From Pyxicephalus adspersus (Eukaryota; Chordata; Amphibia; Anura; Pyxicephalidae): a stretch of 64,000 nucleotides of DNA. This document shows, piece after piece, positions 1 to 12,095 of the stretch. The stretch lies in assembly GCF_032062135.1 (NCBI RefSeq), contig NC_092859.1, forward strand, positions 37,521,457-37,585,456, read 5' to 3'. The translations under genes and the position numbers were made by a program. The notes under the pieces are model-generated. The model ran no database searches and was not told the DNA's origin. It saw only the letters and a program-made list of their open reading frames with translations. Numbering within the stretch: the stretch's first letter is position 1; each line of letters begins with the position of its first letter.

Positions 1-177
1 CTGACCCCTCCACATATGGCTGTCAGTGTTCTTCAATCAAGCTGACAGCAAAACTACCTGACAACATGCCTTTGGAGAGATAATCTTTGTAACTGGTGTA
101 CAGGACAAGGGAACTTGGGCTGCATTATGTAATAAATGTAGTAACCTACAGCAGACAATCAATATGTTTGTATATAC
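1..177. other. Unassigned left edge
   Basis: No gene or repeat recognised. The open frame that crosses this stretch on the minus strand runs through the adjacent TA microsatellite and encodes mostly Tyr-Ile repeats. Confidence 0.5.
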
Positions 178-179
178 AT

Positions 180-248
<69 letters not shown>
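178..248. repeat. (TA)n microsatellite
   Basis: About 70 bases of nearly pure alternating TA, with one G interruption near 197. Slippage-prone simple repeat; no function inferred. Confidence 0.95.
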
Positions 249-249
<1 letters not shown>

Positions 250-2595
250 TATGAGAGTAAGAGTGTTCACATAAGTGTCCCTGGTATTAGCCCTAATAGC
301 CCAATCACTTGAAAAGAACTCACATACTGCAAAGTTTAATTTACTTCTATTTTGCTCACCCTCAACCTCCATTAACATAATGATTAAAAAAACTTTCTGT
401 TATATTACATACCCACTGTTGCTTTTTTTGGCTCTTTGTGCATTACATTACATCAACCTACATCAACCCCTACCTAAGTATTTTCTCATGAGCCTTCAGA
501 ACGAATACAAGCAGTGCTGGCTGTCTATATAAATATGGAAATGCATTGATATATGGCATTTGAAGGAATGGGCATTCATAGGTAAGCATGCACAACAACC
601 CTGACTAACGTTCACATGCATTGCTGCATCACAATGATTAAAGGGATTTATATCCAGTAAATTAAGAGTACAGGTCAGAAACAGTTCAGCTGGAAAATGA
701 ATGGTCTAGCTGCTGCTGGATGTCCTTCAGCCAGGAAATGTGGCAGGCCCTTTGGGACTCACTGCAGTTTTTATTGCATATTATGAGAAGATCACAGCGT
801 GCAGTGAATCCAGAATAAGCAAATTTACTACAGGTGAAGAGCCTGTAAACAAGACTTAATAAACAAGACTAATGGGAGAGCCATTCACTAAAACATTACA
901 TTGTAAATGCACAGCACCCAACTGTTTCTCATATGGAAACCACTTTTGGAACCAAATCTCTCTAGCCTTTCTCTGTTGGCTGTTTCTCTTTTTTAATTAG
1001 AACTTCATAAAAATATACATCTACTCAAACTGTTTTACTGCACTAAGACTTTTAGTCAACCTCTAAAGTACTGCATTTGTTATTAGAAAAAAAAACAGAA
1101 TAAAGGAGATGTAGTGGAAGCTGTGTGCCTAACTAATCATTTGTTCTAAAAGATGTTCCTCTTTCTCCGAAATTTGGGAGATTCCCCCCTTGCCATCCAT
1201 TAGGTATTTTTTCATTATACTGTATGGTAAGTCTGAGTTGTCCAGATTTGTGATGTTTGTATGGTCACATAATAGAAAGCAATTTTTGCTGAACCATTGG
1301 AGGTGTGGAAAGCATATGCCTGTTTAGAGCCCGTTAATAGTGCTGTATAATAAAAGAATTGCGGTGAGGTCTGAGAGATACACTTGAATGATACCCAAAT
1401 GGCATTTTACCGGCCTGGCTAATGAAGATACGATTTTTTGCCAATATCATGAATACTAAATGCTGGTATTTCTCCCAGAAAAGGTATGATAATCTAATTA
1501 CCTATGAGTAAACAGGCAGCTTACATCTGTAAATGCTGGACTTTGCAAAGAAGGAAGTTAGTACTTGGAGCATAAACAATACAGCTACGTGACATGCTTT
1601 ATACAACACTGGACATTCTGTTTATTTACTGATGTGTGTAGGTTACAGGACCTTTCAAACTTTGCACCATTAAGTATCTCTGTCTAAGCAGTTTATTTTG
1701 CAGTCTTCAGCTGTGCCAACCCAAATAAAAAACAGGCTGCTGACGTGACTGGGAAATTTGCCTTATTCTGACGCCTCTCCTAATTTTATGTTGTGGAGCC
1801 AGATGCACACAGCTTGCCATCAGAGCCGTGAAGTGTAACATTACATTACTTAGGAAAGCACCTAGGTGGAACTGCTGTATGTTTGCTACTGATGCCCCAG
1901 AGTTTTCTCTGAGAGCTACTTAATGTTTAAAAAGGTACACACAAATATTAGCTTTGCTGCCAGGGGGCTGACATAGAATGCACACAGTACACAGAGAAGA
2001 GACAGTATCAGAGGTTGGGATTTGGTAAGTCTCTTTTTAATATTTTTTTTTGTATCTGAAATAGGGTGTATAGGTAAAAAGTGCAATTGCAACTTTAGCA
2101 TAAATAATTAGATTCTGATCTCCGTTTCACTTTTGGGTGTCTCAACCACATTTAAAGGAAATGTATTACAGATGTATCACATTTTTGTTTTTTATATTAA
2201 AAAGTAAAATAATGTAAATGATGTAATACCAATACATGGTATAGCAAGTTTTCCAGCTATTTAGTCTTTAGTACAAAAAGTGCAGATGAAACGTGTCAAT
2301 GTTTATTGAGACAAAGTATGAACTTTGTATGTCACTGTTTTTTGCTTTGAGCAATTTGTTTTTAATGAATCAAATATATTTATAGTTTTAACTATTTATG
2401 TATTGTTGATTATGTAATAAAGTATATATTTGTTCTATTTTTTGTAAACCAAATGGTACATTTATCCAGAGCATGTGCCTCAAAAGTCCCAATTAATCTT
2501 GTTGCTTTCAACAATACATAATAATTGAAAATATTTTAGTTTTGTATATAACGTCCAATTTTTTTCTGTACTTGCTCACCTATCATCAATATCGT
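249..2595. other. Gene-free AT-rich DNA
   Basis: No splice-flanked coding exon, RNA gene or clear repeat boundary seen on either strand. Stops are frequent in all frames. Mixed-composition blocks near 1740-1860 look less repetitive than their surroundings but cannot be assigned. Confidence 0.5.
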
Positions 2596-2818
2596 TTATA
2601 GAAGGTTACGTCCCTCGATCTCGTGCAGTGCAAGATCAGGTGACGTAGCAAGAAGAACAAAGATGGCAGTGCCCAGTGCTTCCTCTGCGCCAGGATAAAA
2701 ACAGATAACAGGATGGCACAGGACCCAATCAAGGACATCTATGGTGAGATTGAGAGATTTTAGGAATTAAAAGTGAGATTTTTTTATTTTCAGTTTAGTT
2801 CCGCTTTAAATATCAAAC
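2596..2818 (+). mobile_element. Non-autonomous DNA element fragment, family A
   Basis: The segment holds GATCTCGTGCAGTGCAAGATC, GTGACGTAGCAAGAAGA and a right end TTTAGTTCCGCTTTAAA. The same ordered blocks recur at 28255-28477 (plus) and 11703-11950 (minus), so it is an interspersed repeat. The end resembles a terminal inverted repeat of type TTAAAGCGGAACTAAA (inference). No coding capacity. Confidence 0.6.
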
Positions 2819-2838
2819 AATATCTGAAAAAGTTATAT

Positions 2839-3339
2839 ACAGGTAGTCCCTGAGTTAAGAACATCTGACATACAAACAACTCCAAGATACATAAGGGGCT
2901 TCCCTGCTTGCTCATGTGCAGGACAGAGGCTTGATGGGGGGGAGGGGGTGGTTTGCATGACTTGCAGAAGAAATCTTTTGCTAAACACAGCTGAGGTTGT
3001 GGGTAATCCTAAGAGCTGGGCTGATCTGTAACATCTTGTAACTCTTTAATGACTAAGATGAACTCTGCAGTTGTTTCTTTTTGCATATCAAGGCACAGCT
3101 TGCCCCAGAACCTAATAAATGTCTAGTCTCCATAAAGTTTTTTTTTGCTTTGTTTGTGATTAACTCACAGTGAGGATTTTATACAGTAACTGACACCTCC
3201 CTGCCTAATATTATGTTGAGACAAACATCTGTCCTAATTGCATTTATTAAATTAATGTACCTGTTCCAACTTACATACAAATTCAACTTAAGAACAAACC
3301 TACAGTCCCTATCTCATATGTAACCCGGGGACAACCTGT
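2839..3339. mobile_element. MITE with ACAGGTAGTCCC ends
   Basis: The left end ACAGGTAGTCCCTGAGTTA is matched, inverted and imperfectly, by the right end TAACCCGGGGACAACCTGT. TA lies next to both ends, consistent with a TA target-site duplication. The roughly 500-bp interior has no open frame. A non-autonomous DNA transposon; superfamily not certain. Confidence 0.75.
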
Positions 3340-3835
3340 GTATAAATAAAAAATCATCCATAATCTTAAGAGAGTTATTTGTGGGGTTCCATAATCTATT
3401 TGCACATGAAGTACATAGGAAGGGTTAAGAAAACCTCAGCCACATTGCTTTATAGATTGTGTTCTGACAATTATTAAGATGGCATTTATAGAAAAGCACT
3501 GTGCTGCAGGCACCTCCATTACGTTGCTGAAATAAAATTCATTAAAAAAGGTTTCACTCCCATCTGGAAATGGCTAACAGTCATCAGTCTCATTTCACAG
3601 TCCCCTTAAAAACGAAGAAATGAAAGTCTAAATGAAACACAAATGGAGTCAGAATGCATTAGGGAGAGTGTATCAGCAGTTCCACTCCAGCAGGCATGGC
3701 TGGTGCTTGGCAGCTGCGGAGATCCCCCACCTTGCAGCTGCTCCAATAGGAATGCCCTGCGCATTCAGGCACCAGACAGATAGGAAGCTGAGCTCATGGT
3801 AATCATCATGAAAGCACAGATGACGTTCGCAATGT
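3340..3835. other. Unassigned, partly conserved-looking
   Basis: No gene. The stretch 3470-3660 has even composition and no repeat hallmark; this is compatible with a conserved non-coding block but unproven. Confidence 0.3.
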
Positions 3836-4305
3836 GTTAAGTATTACGCACCCCATCAATGTAAACATTTATCAGGTTTCTTAAAGCTGTACAATAATCT
3901 GTGTCTGTAGGCATTTTACCTAATGCTAGAATAAATAACTTGAGTCCATGATCAGGCAGGTCATTATTACAGAAAGGGACAGGCGATGCCCCTTTTGGAA
4001 TATTATGTTTTACCCACATTGTTCTGGGTTTCTTCCATCAAGGCAGAACTAAGCATGTGCAGAGTCAGCTTTCTTTGCCAGGGAAACCCAGCAAACCCAC
4101 CTTCCGTTGCGACTGTGCAGGAGGTCAATAATCTTGCACATGCAAGGGAGTTTTTACATCCCCACCGGTGCAGGGGTTATGTCATTCCGGCATGGCCAGT
4201 CAAGATGGTTGGAGATTGTGTATAAAAAAAGAAGAGAAGGAAGATAGTGGCACCCTGAGATGGAACATAGAAAGGTAAAATGGGTTTAGTTCTACTTTAG
4301 TGAGT
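3836..4305 (+). mobile_element. Degenerate MITE ending TTTAGTTCTACTTTAG
   Basis: The right end near 4286-4302 matches the end type seen at about 2800 and 28460. The interior (AGGCAGGTC, GGGACAGGCGATG, GCGACTGTGCAGGAGG) resembles the 6067-6460 element. Two short frames inside are incidental. Boundaries are approximate. Confidence 0.45.
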
Positions 4306-4329
4306 TTTTTGCTGCTCTTCCTTCAAATA

Positions 4330-4515
4330 ACTTACAGGTCTGCAGGGAACCCCTACTATAATTACTGGATCCACAGGTTACAGTACCTAGTGTGTTGTTC
4401 ATTATAAAAAATGCCTCTTACGTTGGCCAGTGGAATGAATGTCTCACTTTCGAATGGTACATTTTTCATTGCGCAAGGAATCCGCAGCAACCTCTGAAGG
4501 AGTCCTGGAGAAACA
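4330..4515 (+). mobile_element. hAT-like MITE relic
   Basis: It shares the block GGCCAGTGGAATGAATGT and an ending like GAGAAACACC with the better preserved copy at 58887-59151 (GGCCAGTGGGAAGAATGT). Degenerate, with no clear target duplication. Confidence 0.45.
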
Positions 4516-6066
4516 CCAGCATAAGGTAGGAACTATCAGGGCTAAATAAACATTAAGGTGAAAAAGAAACCCAAATATCGGACAAGATGAACATTTTTTT
4601 TTGAATGTATAAAGCATAAATAACAAAATATGTAATTATATATCTGAAAGGAACAAATAGGAGAAGGGTTTAAATATATTTTTATGTTCCACAGAGACAT
4701 GAGGCCTAACTGTGGAATTTGTAAATTTGAAATAAAGAGAAGGGAACGGTCATATCTGCCAATAAATGTAAATATCTGTCCATGGAATTCTGAGATTAGT
4801 GCGCCTCTTCCAAAAACCGAGGATCTGTCCAGCAAGGACGAGACCAGATAATTCTCTGCTGCATTTTATTACCGGTCTTGTCCTCGTTTTACAGCACATT
4901 GGCCAATTTTTGGCTATGAAGTGAAGAGTAAGAACCTCAAAGTTTTTTTTTCCCTTTAGTACTATTGGTGGAGATTTAGGTCGGTCTGAGGTGTGTTGTA
5001 GATGTTGGTAGCCAGTTGGTTGTCCTAAAACTTTCACTTCCAGGGACTGGCCTGGAGTTTCCTTAGACTCTAGCCTAGATAACAAGCAGCTAAAAACTTT
5101 CCCTTAAAATAGGTGCCCCTGTGATAAGAGGTGTTCTAGCCCCCCCCCAAAAAAGACTCTGACACACACAAAATGGCTGCTCCCTGACTGGACAGCTGGA
5201 AGCTTGATTTCTGAAAGTTCTTTGAAGAGGATAATCTATCATTGGAGAACCTGGGTTGGCTGGCATTAACAAATCAGGCCCAGTATCTCCCAGGCCCTGG
5301 CAGACACCAGTGACAGTGGTAACTACTACAGACTTGTACCTGTGTTGGTGCTGAACCAGTGTGTAAAGTCCATACAAATGGAAAGCAGACAGTAATACCA
5401 CATTTTTTAAAGTGTTTTATTTTTAAATGTCCTTTGGTAAATATTTTTGACCTCTCTATATTTCTGGTGGTCACTGTCAACAGGAAAGTAATGTGTTTTT
5501 GGAAGTAATTGAAAATCTACACATTTTCAGTTCAGAAAGTATTCAAGCTAAAAACAGCCATTCAGGTAGCATTTGCAGAAGGAGCTCAGAAAAGGAGCAT
5601 GTGTATTTTTCTTCAATTAATTAGATGATTGCATACCTCCCATTCTTTCTTTAAATAAAAAAAAAAATCCCACATCACCCCATATCTGGCAATAGAACAT
5701 AAAGGTTTAATTGATCCCACTGATTTTAGAATCTGACTGGACAATTTTGCAAAAACTGATGGCATTTAAACAATACAGGATTCAATATAAAAACATCCCT
5801 TTCACCTGTCCACATGCATAATCTCAAATATGTAATTACCAGTGTCAACACATGTAATTAAAGTATATGTAAATCTAATTAATATAGCACTTATCATATT
5901 TGCCTATTTTGATTCGGTAAATATATCATTGATAACATTTTGTTACATCTGTTTGCTAAGTACACACGAAAAATACCCACTGTTCTTACCAAATCCCACA
6001 GTGGGTCCTCTGCTGGGTAACCCTGACCAGTTTGGTCTGTAAATTACTGAACAACCCCACCCAAAT
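4516..6066. other. No gene seen
   Basis: Overlapping short frames on the minus strand at 4542-5480 (up to 111 codons) show no recognisable domain or mutual support. The 5090-5400 part is moderately GC-rich and could be an old repeat. The rest is AT-rich. Confidence 0.45.
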
Positions 6067-6460
6067 GTTAAATCAGAACTATAGTTACACATTGAAATAC
6101 TGGAAGCAGGCAGGATTTTGCTGAAGATAGGACAGGCAATGTCCCCCCTGCAATAAAAAGTACTTACCTTCCTGTTCGCTCATGCAGAGTGTATGATGCT
6201 GGAATATGCTGGGTATCCCTGCATCCCCTAAACTCCTGTGCAGATGCGGGAGCGTCATTCCATCCTGGCCAAAGATCGGACATCTGGAAGAAGACCACAT
6301 GAATATGCTTGTGCTTGTAAAGGAGCAAGAACAGGTTAATGTATATTGAAAAATTGTAAAGCAAGTACTTTTTTTTATTGCATTGCCTGTTTCTTCTGCA
6401 ATAAAGGTGACCTGCCTGGTTGAAAGTTTTCCTATTTCTGTGGTTTAAGTTCCTTTTTAA
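6067..6460. mobile_element. MITE with long imperfect inverted arms
   Basis: The left part (GCAGGCAGG, ACAGGCAATG, CAATAAAA, GTACTT) recurs in reverse complement at 6365-6425 (AAGTACTT, TTTTATTGC, CATTGCCTGT, CCTGCCTGG). The outer ends GTTAAATCAGAACTATAG and TTTAAGTTCCTTTTTAAG resemble the TTAAAGCGGAACTAAA end type. The 122-codon minus frame and the start of the 155-codon plus frame fall inside it and are not genes. Confidence 0.65.
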
Positions 6461-8020
6461 GGAGTTAATAAAAGGGGAGGGTGTACTGCTGTCCATAACT
6501 GGAGTAAGCAGCCTAGGATGGCTGATTTCCAAAAATAAAATTGTCAGTTACTGTCACCCTAGGAAGCACAGGGTGTTACAAGCAGGTTCAAGAGGAGTAA
6601 AGAGCTCTCAAAGCACCATACTCACACCATCTCTTCCCTCACTGCTCTTCCCTGCAGTAATTTATTTATTCATTATATTATTATATAAACGGTTATTTAG
6701 AAGCCCAATGCAGTGTCCAAAAACACTGCCCAATTCTCAACATATACATAAATTGAACTGCTTGCAACAGCTTATGCAAGTGTTTGTAAGTACAAGCAAG
6801 GATTTATTGAAAGAAATTTTAGGCATTTTTGAAGTCCAAAATCATTTAAGACAGGAAATAACCCTTTTACTTTTAGGAGTTTATTGATATTCCACACTAA
6901 CAAGAGTCATTGTCATTAATTCAGTCAGGTGCAGTCAGGGACAGCTTTCCCTCTTGCACAATGGCTTATGGAATCTAGACAATGATAGTCACATTTCTAT
7001 CTGGTTGATCTTCATGTTTGTTTTCATGAAGAGAAGAGCAACCAGTGTAGGATGTGAAGCCGTCAGCACATGAATGAATCATTTCATGGATAGGAGAGGG
7101 GGCACATACACTCACTACCCCATTTCTCACCCAGGATGGTCCCAACCCTTTTAGATAATAATGGTTTCAATATTAGAGGAGTCTCTTGCTTTAGGCATTA
7201 AAAATGCCTAAAAACACCTCCAAATGCCTGTACAAGTGAATTTAGTGGGGTTTATGGTCTAGAAGAGTGATAATGCCTTTGCTACAAAAAACAGCAAATT
7301 TTGTTCAGAAGTTTTTATGAGCGAATCTGCAGTACAAAACAGACTTGGGTCAGTAACAGTTCTAAACACATTCCAGCTCTATCCCTATTATACAGTATAC
7401 ACTGACACAAACAAAATCCTGTTGTGAAGTATTTAATCAGTTCTGACATTAGGCATGGGACTTTGGAATTTTAATTAAAGCAGAAAATATAAAGCGCCAG
7501 ATCAAACTATCATGCATTTTCCCAAATCATTTACAACACTATCTCACATAATTCCCTTTGTCATTTCAAAAGCATCTTTATCAATTATGTAGCATTACAT
7601 GTTATAAAGAGCAGGCTGCTTAAGTGTGAAGATTTGCAGTCCGAATGCATTACCAGTGATACAAGAAGTAGGACATTAATAGTAGTCTTCCTTACAGAAA
7701 ATTGTAATGTATATTGTACAGCACATAAATCAGGACCAGAATTAGTTTTAGAATACAAGAATCTACTATGGGTAAATATTTCATTCTAAATGCAGCCAAA
7801 AAAATAACACTGTTTTTCCAACACTACATAAATAACTACTAAATAAAACTTTGCTTTAATATAATAATAACATACTACCACATATAGTTATATGCATGGG
7901 ATACCACATTATCATTCCATGCATAAGCTCTGCATTTTCTCATTTTCTGTTAAAATATTGTCACATGAAAAAGTAAGTACACCCCATTCTCCCTCATGAG
8001 TCCAACAATGGCTGTAAGTA
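6461..8020. other. Gene-free stretch
   Basis: No gene or clear repeat. The stretch 7450-7680 has unique-looking AT-rich sequence with homeodomain-type TAATTA cores, a weak conserved-element candidate only. Confidence 0.4.
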
Positions 8021-8260
8021 TCTCCTTATTTAGTCCTGGCAGCCCCAGGGAACACTGGAATACCATTTCCCAACACCCTGCAACAGGCAGTTCAGTGGTA
8101 AGCATGTTTTATTGCAGAAAGAACATCGCAGTCCCTTCTGCAATATGAAATTCTGTGTGATTGCAGTTTTGAAATGCTTAACTTTAGTTTTAAATACAAA
8201 ACTGAAATATATATTGTTTTTTTGAAACTTTGGTTTGTCAAATGATTTTTTTTATTTCTG
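8021..8260 (+). mobile_element. Possible MITE relic
   Basis: AACAGGCAGTTCAGTGG, TTATTGCAGAAAG and CTTCTGCAATATG resemble the arms of the 6067-6460 element but are strongly diverged. Ends are not defined. Confidence 0.3.
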
Positions 8261-8405
8261 TTCATACAGTCCTAAATAAAAGCTTTATGACCTGATTATT
8301 ATTTGCTTCAGGTATACGAAACAGCTTGTAACATTAACTTGTGATTAGACATTAAGGGAGCAAAATTAGACTGGTCAGTGTTCTTTGCACCTATTAGCAT
8401 GTTTA

Positions 8406-8450
<45 letters not shown>
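8406..8450. repeat. (TA)n microsatellite
   Basis: 45 bases of uninterrupted TA. The 92-codon minus frame through it is a simple-repeat artefact. Confidence 0.95.
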
Positions 8451-8452
<2 letters not shown>

Positions 8453-8548
8453 AGTATCATAGGATAACATTTAAAGCAGGCATTATATATAGTATTACCA
8501 TATACTACGACAATATGCATCATTAGGTCTCTAATATCAAGGGAATAT

Positions 8549-8587
8549 ATTGTTTTTGCACCCTGGTCTAAAGGGTGCAAAAACAAT
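8549..8587. repeat. Perfect 15-bp hairpin
   Basis: The left arm ATTGTTTTTGCACCC is followed by a 9-base spacer TGGTCTAAA and the exact reverse complement GGGTGCAAAAACAAT. No T-run makes it a terminator-like element. It may be the tip of a fold-back repeat. Confidence 0.8.
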
Positions 8588-9057
8588 CACAATCACAGCT
8601 AAAAAATCACAATCTCATTTTTATTTGGAGAATTTATGCATTTGCTATTGTATATTTCAATCTGAACATGAAATATCAATAAGATATTTTTTACATTGCA
8701 ATTCCAAAATCATTGGGGAAATGTACAGCGTGCTCTTTTTCTGTAAGTAGAAATGTCACATGGCTTTCATTCGGTTTACAGAGGACTCAAACAAAGGTCA
8801 GGGCCACAAACCATTGTGATCAGTGTACCTATGTATTTTAATATTTTATTCCTAGTGCACAGCATGGCCAGGTCACAAGAACACCAAACGGCTATTACTC
8901 ACCTGCAACAGGGCCATCATTTGTTTCATAAAATAGTCTATATCTAGGTGCTAAAGTTGTGCATACAGTACTAACCTCAGATAGTGCTGGACACTGCCCT
9001 AGAACAGTTTCTGTGCCTACAAATAAAATGATGCCCATGTACAAACACATTTACTGT

Positions 9058-9058
<1 letters not shown>
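8588..9058. other. No feature seen
   Basis: Short frames only; no recognisable repeat. Confidence 0.4.
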
Positions 9059-9114
<56 letters not shown>

Positions 9115-9120
9115 CAGATA
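9058..9120. repeat. (GATA)n tetranucleotide microsatellite
   Basis: About 13 uninterrupted GATA units, then one GACA variant. Probably length-polymorphic. Confidence 0.97.
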
Positions 9121-9899
9121 TTACACTTGACTTGACTGCTAAAAATAAAAAAGAATAGGCTTAAGGTAAAAACAAACTCCTGGTACCCCAAAGAGGCTTT
9201 GGCCTAAAGAAAAGGAAATAGAAAGGTCAAAACTTTATTGGTAATATCAGCAACAATTTCCAAAATACAACCAAATGAACAAACTTCATTTAATAAGTAC
9301 ACAATCCTAGTCTAAAGGTTTAAGTTTCAGACCAGAATCAAAGTAACAAAAATGTACCAATGACAAAGAACAGACAACATCTGAATTCTGTTAATGTACA
9401 ATTTGCCAATAAGGCCATAACAGCCAACAAAACAGAGATAGCAACTTTTATGACAGCAGGACAAATAAAGGGGACAAATATTTCCAGTAGGAATACGGAC
9501 AGTAGGACTAAAAACTTGATAGAGGGGCTAGCCGTTCCTTATGTTATCCAAAGCTGAAACAAAAGCACTTATGAAATATATCCACAAATACCACTCCTCA
9601 CAGAGGCAGCAGTAGCAGTAGTAACCCTCTTTATTGCATATTATTCTAAGAAAAGGCAAGTGGAATTTAGGTAACACCACACATCATACTGCCAAGCTTC
9701 CAGCAGTCAGGGGTCTCTTTTACTACTGTATATCTCAAGGAATTTTCACTGTGTTACCTGAAACTCTCTCGTAGTAATCAAATATAGCAACTGTTCTGAA
9801 CAGTTTATAGGTAGCTTTTAAGATGCAGACCTCACAAAACATCTACCAGCACACATAACAGGAGAGGGGCTTGGAGAAGAAAATTCAAACTGGTAATTG
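9121..9899. other. No feature seen
   Basis: AT-rich. The 65-codon plus frame at 9360 has no recognisable domain. Confidence 0.4.
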
Positions 9900-10785
9900 A
9901 AGTTGACTCAGGAATTGCCAAAGTTGTGACCAAATTGGCTGAATCTTACTATACCTGTCAAGGCGGTGAAAACTTTCATCAGATATATTGGTCTAATATT
10001 TGGTCATGATAGCATTACACAGTTGCCAAAGATTGGTCAGCTGCACATCCATACTCTTCAGGTATAAGGGGATAGATATGGTCTTCAACAATATTAAGGT
10101 AGGCTGTGGCCTTTAAACAACTCTTAGATGGTGCAAAGGGGCCCAAAAGTTTTTAAAAAATATCACTTCCCCCACATTGTTACAGCACCAGCCTGAGTCA
10201 TGTATATACGGTAGGGTGGGTCCATGCTTCCATGTTGTTGACGCCAGATTTTGACCCTACTATTGAATCTCAGACCAGGCAACGATTTTGCTTTCTTCTT
10301 TATTTCAATTTTGGTGAGCCTATGCAAATTATAGCCTTAGGTGTTTTTTTTTTTTTAGCCGATAGGAATGGCACCCACTATGGCTTCCTGCCTCTGTAGC
10401 TCAACTCTTTTAAGGTTCGACATGTTGGGAGTTCAGAGATGCCTTTCTGTGTACCTTGGTTGCAGGTATTTGAGACACTTACTTTTCTATCACCTCAAAT
10501 AAGTCTGGGCATTTTTCTCAAACCTCTGGCACTAACAATGCATTTTTGCCCAGAGAACCGCACCTCACCAAAATGTTCCCTTTCTCACATTACTCTGTGT
10601 AAACCCTAAGGATTGTTGTGTTTAAAAATTCCAGCAGATTAGCAGATTCTGAAATACTCTTACCAGTCCACCTGGCAATAAAACCACACCACATTCAAAG
10701 TCACTTAAATCAACTTTCTTCACTATTCTGGTTCCCAGTCTGAACTTCAGCAGGTCACCTATCTTGTCAATGACTCTATATATAT
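9900..10785 (-). pseudogene. Tc1-like transposase pseudogene
   Basis: This is a dead copy of a Tc1/mariner-superfamily transposase, the DDE enzyme that cuts and pastes elements at TA sites. On the minus strand, from about 10735, the frame reads KKVDLSDFECGVV, which I recognise as the N-terminal start of the helix-turn-helix region. After a frameshift it continues ARWTGKSISESANLLEF. Further down come KIWRQQHGSMDPPY and MTQAGAVTMWGK, matching the block before and around the first catalytic Asp region, then FGPLCTI. Near 10056 the reading jumps directly to MDVQLTNLWQLCNAIMTK, normally near the C-terminus, so the segment with the second Asp and the third acidic residue is deleted. Multiple stops and shifts interrupt it. 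Inverted-repeat ends were not located. The family call is firm; the exact limits are not. Confidence 0.85.
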
Positions 10786-11702
10786 AATATGTACTATTAC
10801 AGATCCAATATATATAAATATAAAAATTCACCTTTAAGATACGTTTCCTACAATTTCATCACTTTTACAGTATATACCTATTTTCAGAGTAATTTACAGT
10901 TATGCAGTATGCACAACATTTTTCTTCCATCATTTTCCTTAGAAAACACAAACTCCCACACAATTCCCTGTTATAAAACATTGTTTGAGAACTATTATAC
11001 TGTAATAGCCGTCACCATGTTGTGAGTTCTGTATTAATAAACATTGGCTGTGTGCTGGCACTGGGCTCCCCATGGACATGGCAGCTCTCTCCTAGCCTGC
11101 ACTCAGCTGTGATAATCACAGTTATCCTCAGCCTGCCCGTAGCTAACCCTGATACCAGGCAGGTAAAAACCACCCCATGCTGCGTAATTGTACACCTTTG
11201 TCGATTCTCTGCCACTCACAGCAACAGGATCTCAGCACATTCATCTAACAAAATTAAAACAGCCGCATTTTTCACTTTTCCAGGTGATTAACCCTTTATT
11301 GTATTCTCTACATATTCTATCTGTTGTGCACCATAGGGGACCAAATAACACAAGAAAACAAATGCTAATCTAAGTGTATTAGATAAAAGTAAACAACCTG
11401 GAAAGGGAGTAGTTCTGTTCTGTACCAACCCCAGCTTTTCACCACCCAAGACGACTGGTAGTAACAGTTTTTGGTGATAAAAATTTATGATCTCATGTTG
11501 GTGTTTCCCAACTGAATCACTTAATAACTAACTGCTAGCGATATACATTTTTTTATTTTACTATGGGGACAATGAAACATGGCATCCATTGCTCGTTTCT
11601 GTACATCTGCCTATCCTTATTCCTATAGCTCATTCATTCTAAATGTTACCTATCATTGATACTATCATACTATACTTACTATACTATTGAACTATCATTG
11701 AA
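10786..11702. other. Unassigned
   Basis: 11020-11290 is moderately GC-rich with overlapping short frames on both strands (67-89 codons) and no recognisable domain; it could be an old LTR or MITE. The rest is AT-rich. Confidence 0.35.
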
Positions 11703-11950
11703 AAAAAAAAAATCCAACTTACCTTTACTCCTGCAGAGCCATTGATCCCTTCAGAGCTGTCCTCAATTTGGTCCCGCACTGTCCAGGTTTCTTCCTTCGT
11801 CCCGGCACAGGGGAAATGCTGAGTGCTACCATCTTCTTCCCTCTTCTTCCTACTTGTGGCTACATCACTCGATCTCACACTGCGCAGGTGCGAGATGGGG
11901 TAAGTACCTGCCGTAAATAAAAAAAATCTCAGTGCACATGCGTGAGATTG
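11703..11950 (-). mobile_element. Family A repeat, minus orientation
   Basis: Reading the minus strand gives blocks like CTGCGCAGTG/GATCTCGCAC, then TGATGTAGCCACAAGTAGGAAG and a run ending in AAAGGTAAGTTGGA, in the same order as at 2596-2818 and 28255-28477. The 132-codon minus frame across it is incidental. Confidence 0.5.
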
Positions 11951-11984
11951 TAAACTTTTTTTTGCATTATACTGGAGAAGGTAG

Positions 11985-12095
11985 ACTATCAAAAGGGAAC
12001 ATTGATTGTATGGATTTGGTCCAGGATTGCCAGCTAAAAGCAAATTTTTACGAAATCCATTCCAGAATGGCTGGATCACCAAGGTTCTCTGATTT
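11985..12095 (-). mobile_element. Decayed palindromic MITE fragment, family P
   Basis: It contains GATTTGGTCCAGGATTG, AGCAAAT, GAAATCCATTCCAG and TGGATCACC in the order expected of a family P copy in minus orientation (compare 15772-15989, and 45692-45987 for orientation). The outer arms are missing or eroded. Confidence 0.6.

Noticed and set aside
6420..6887. 155-codon plus-strand open frame, the longest in the window
   Set aside because: It starts inside a MITE, has no recognisable domain and no splice or promoter context; this length is expected by chance in 64 kb.
9058..9120. Regular repeat resembling a CRISPR array
   Set aside because: Four-base GATA units without spacers; a simple microsatellite.
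10395..10440. tRNA-like GGTTCGA box
   Set aside because: No acceptor or anticodon stems can be drawn; it falls within the transposase relic.
10622..10831. 69-codon minus frame as a gene
   Set aside because: It is one frame of the broken Tc1-like transposase at 9900-10785.
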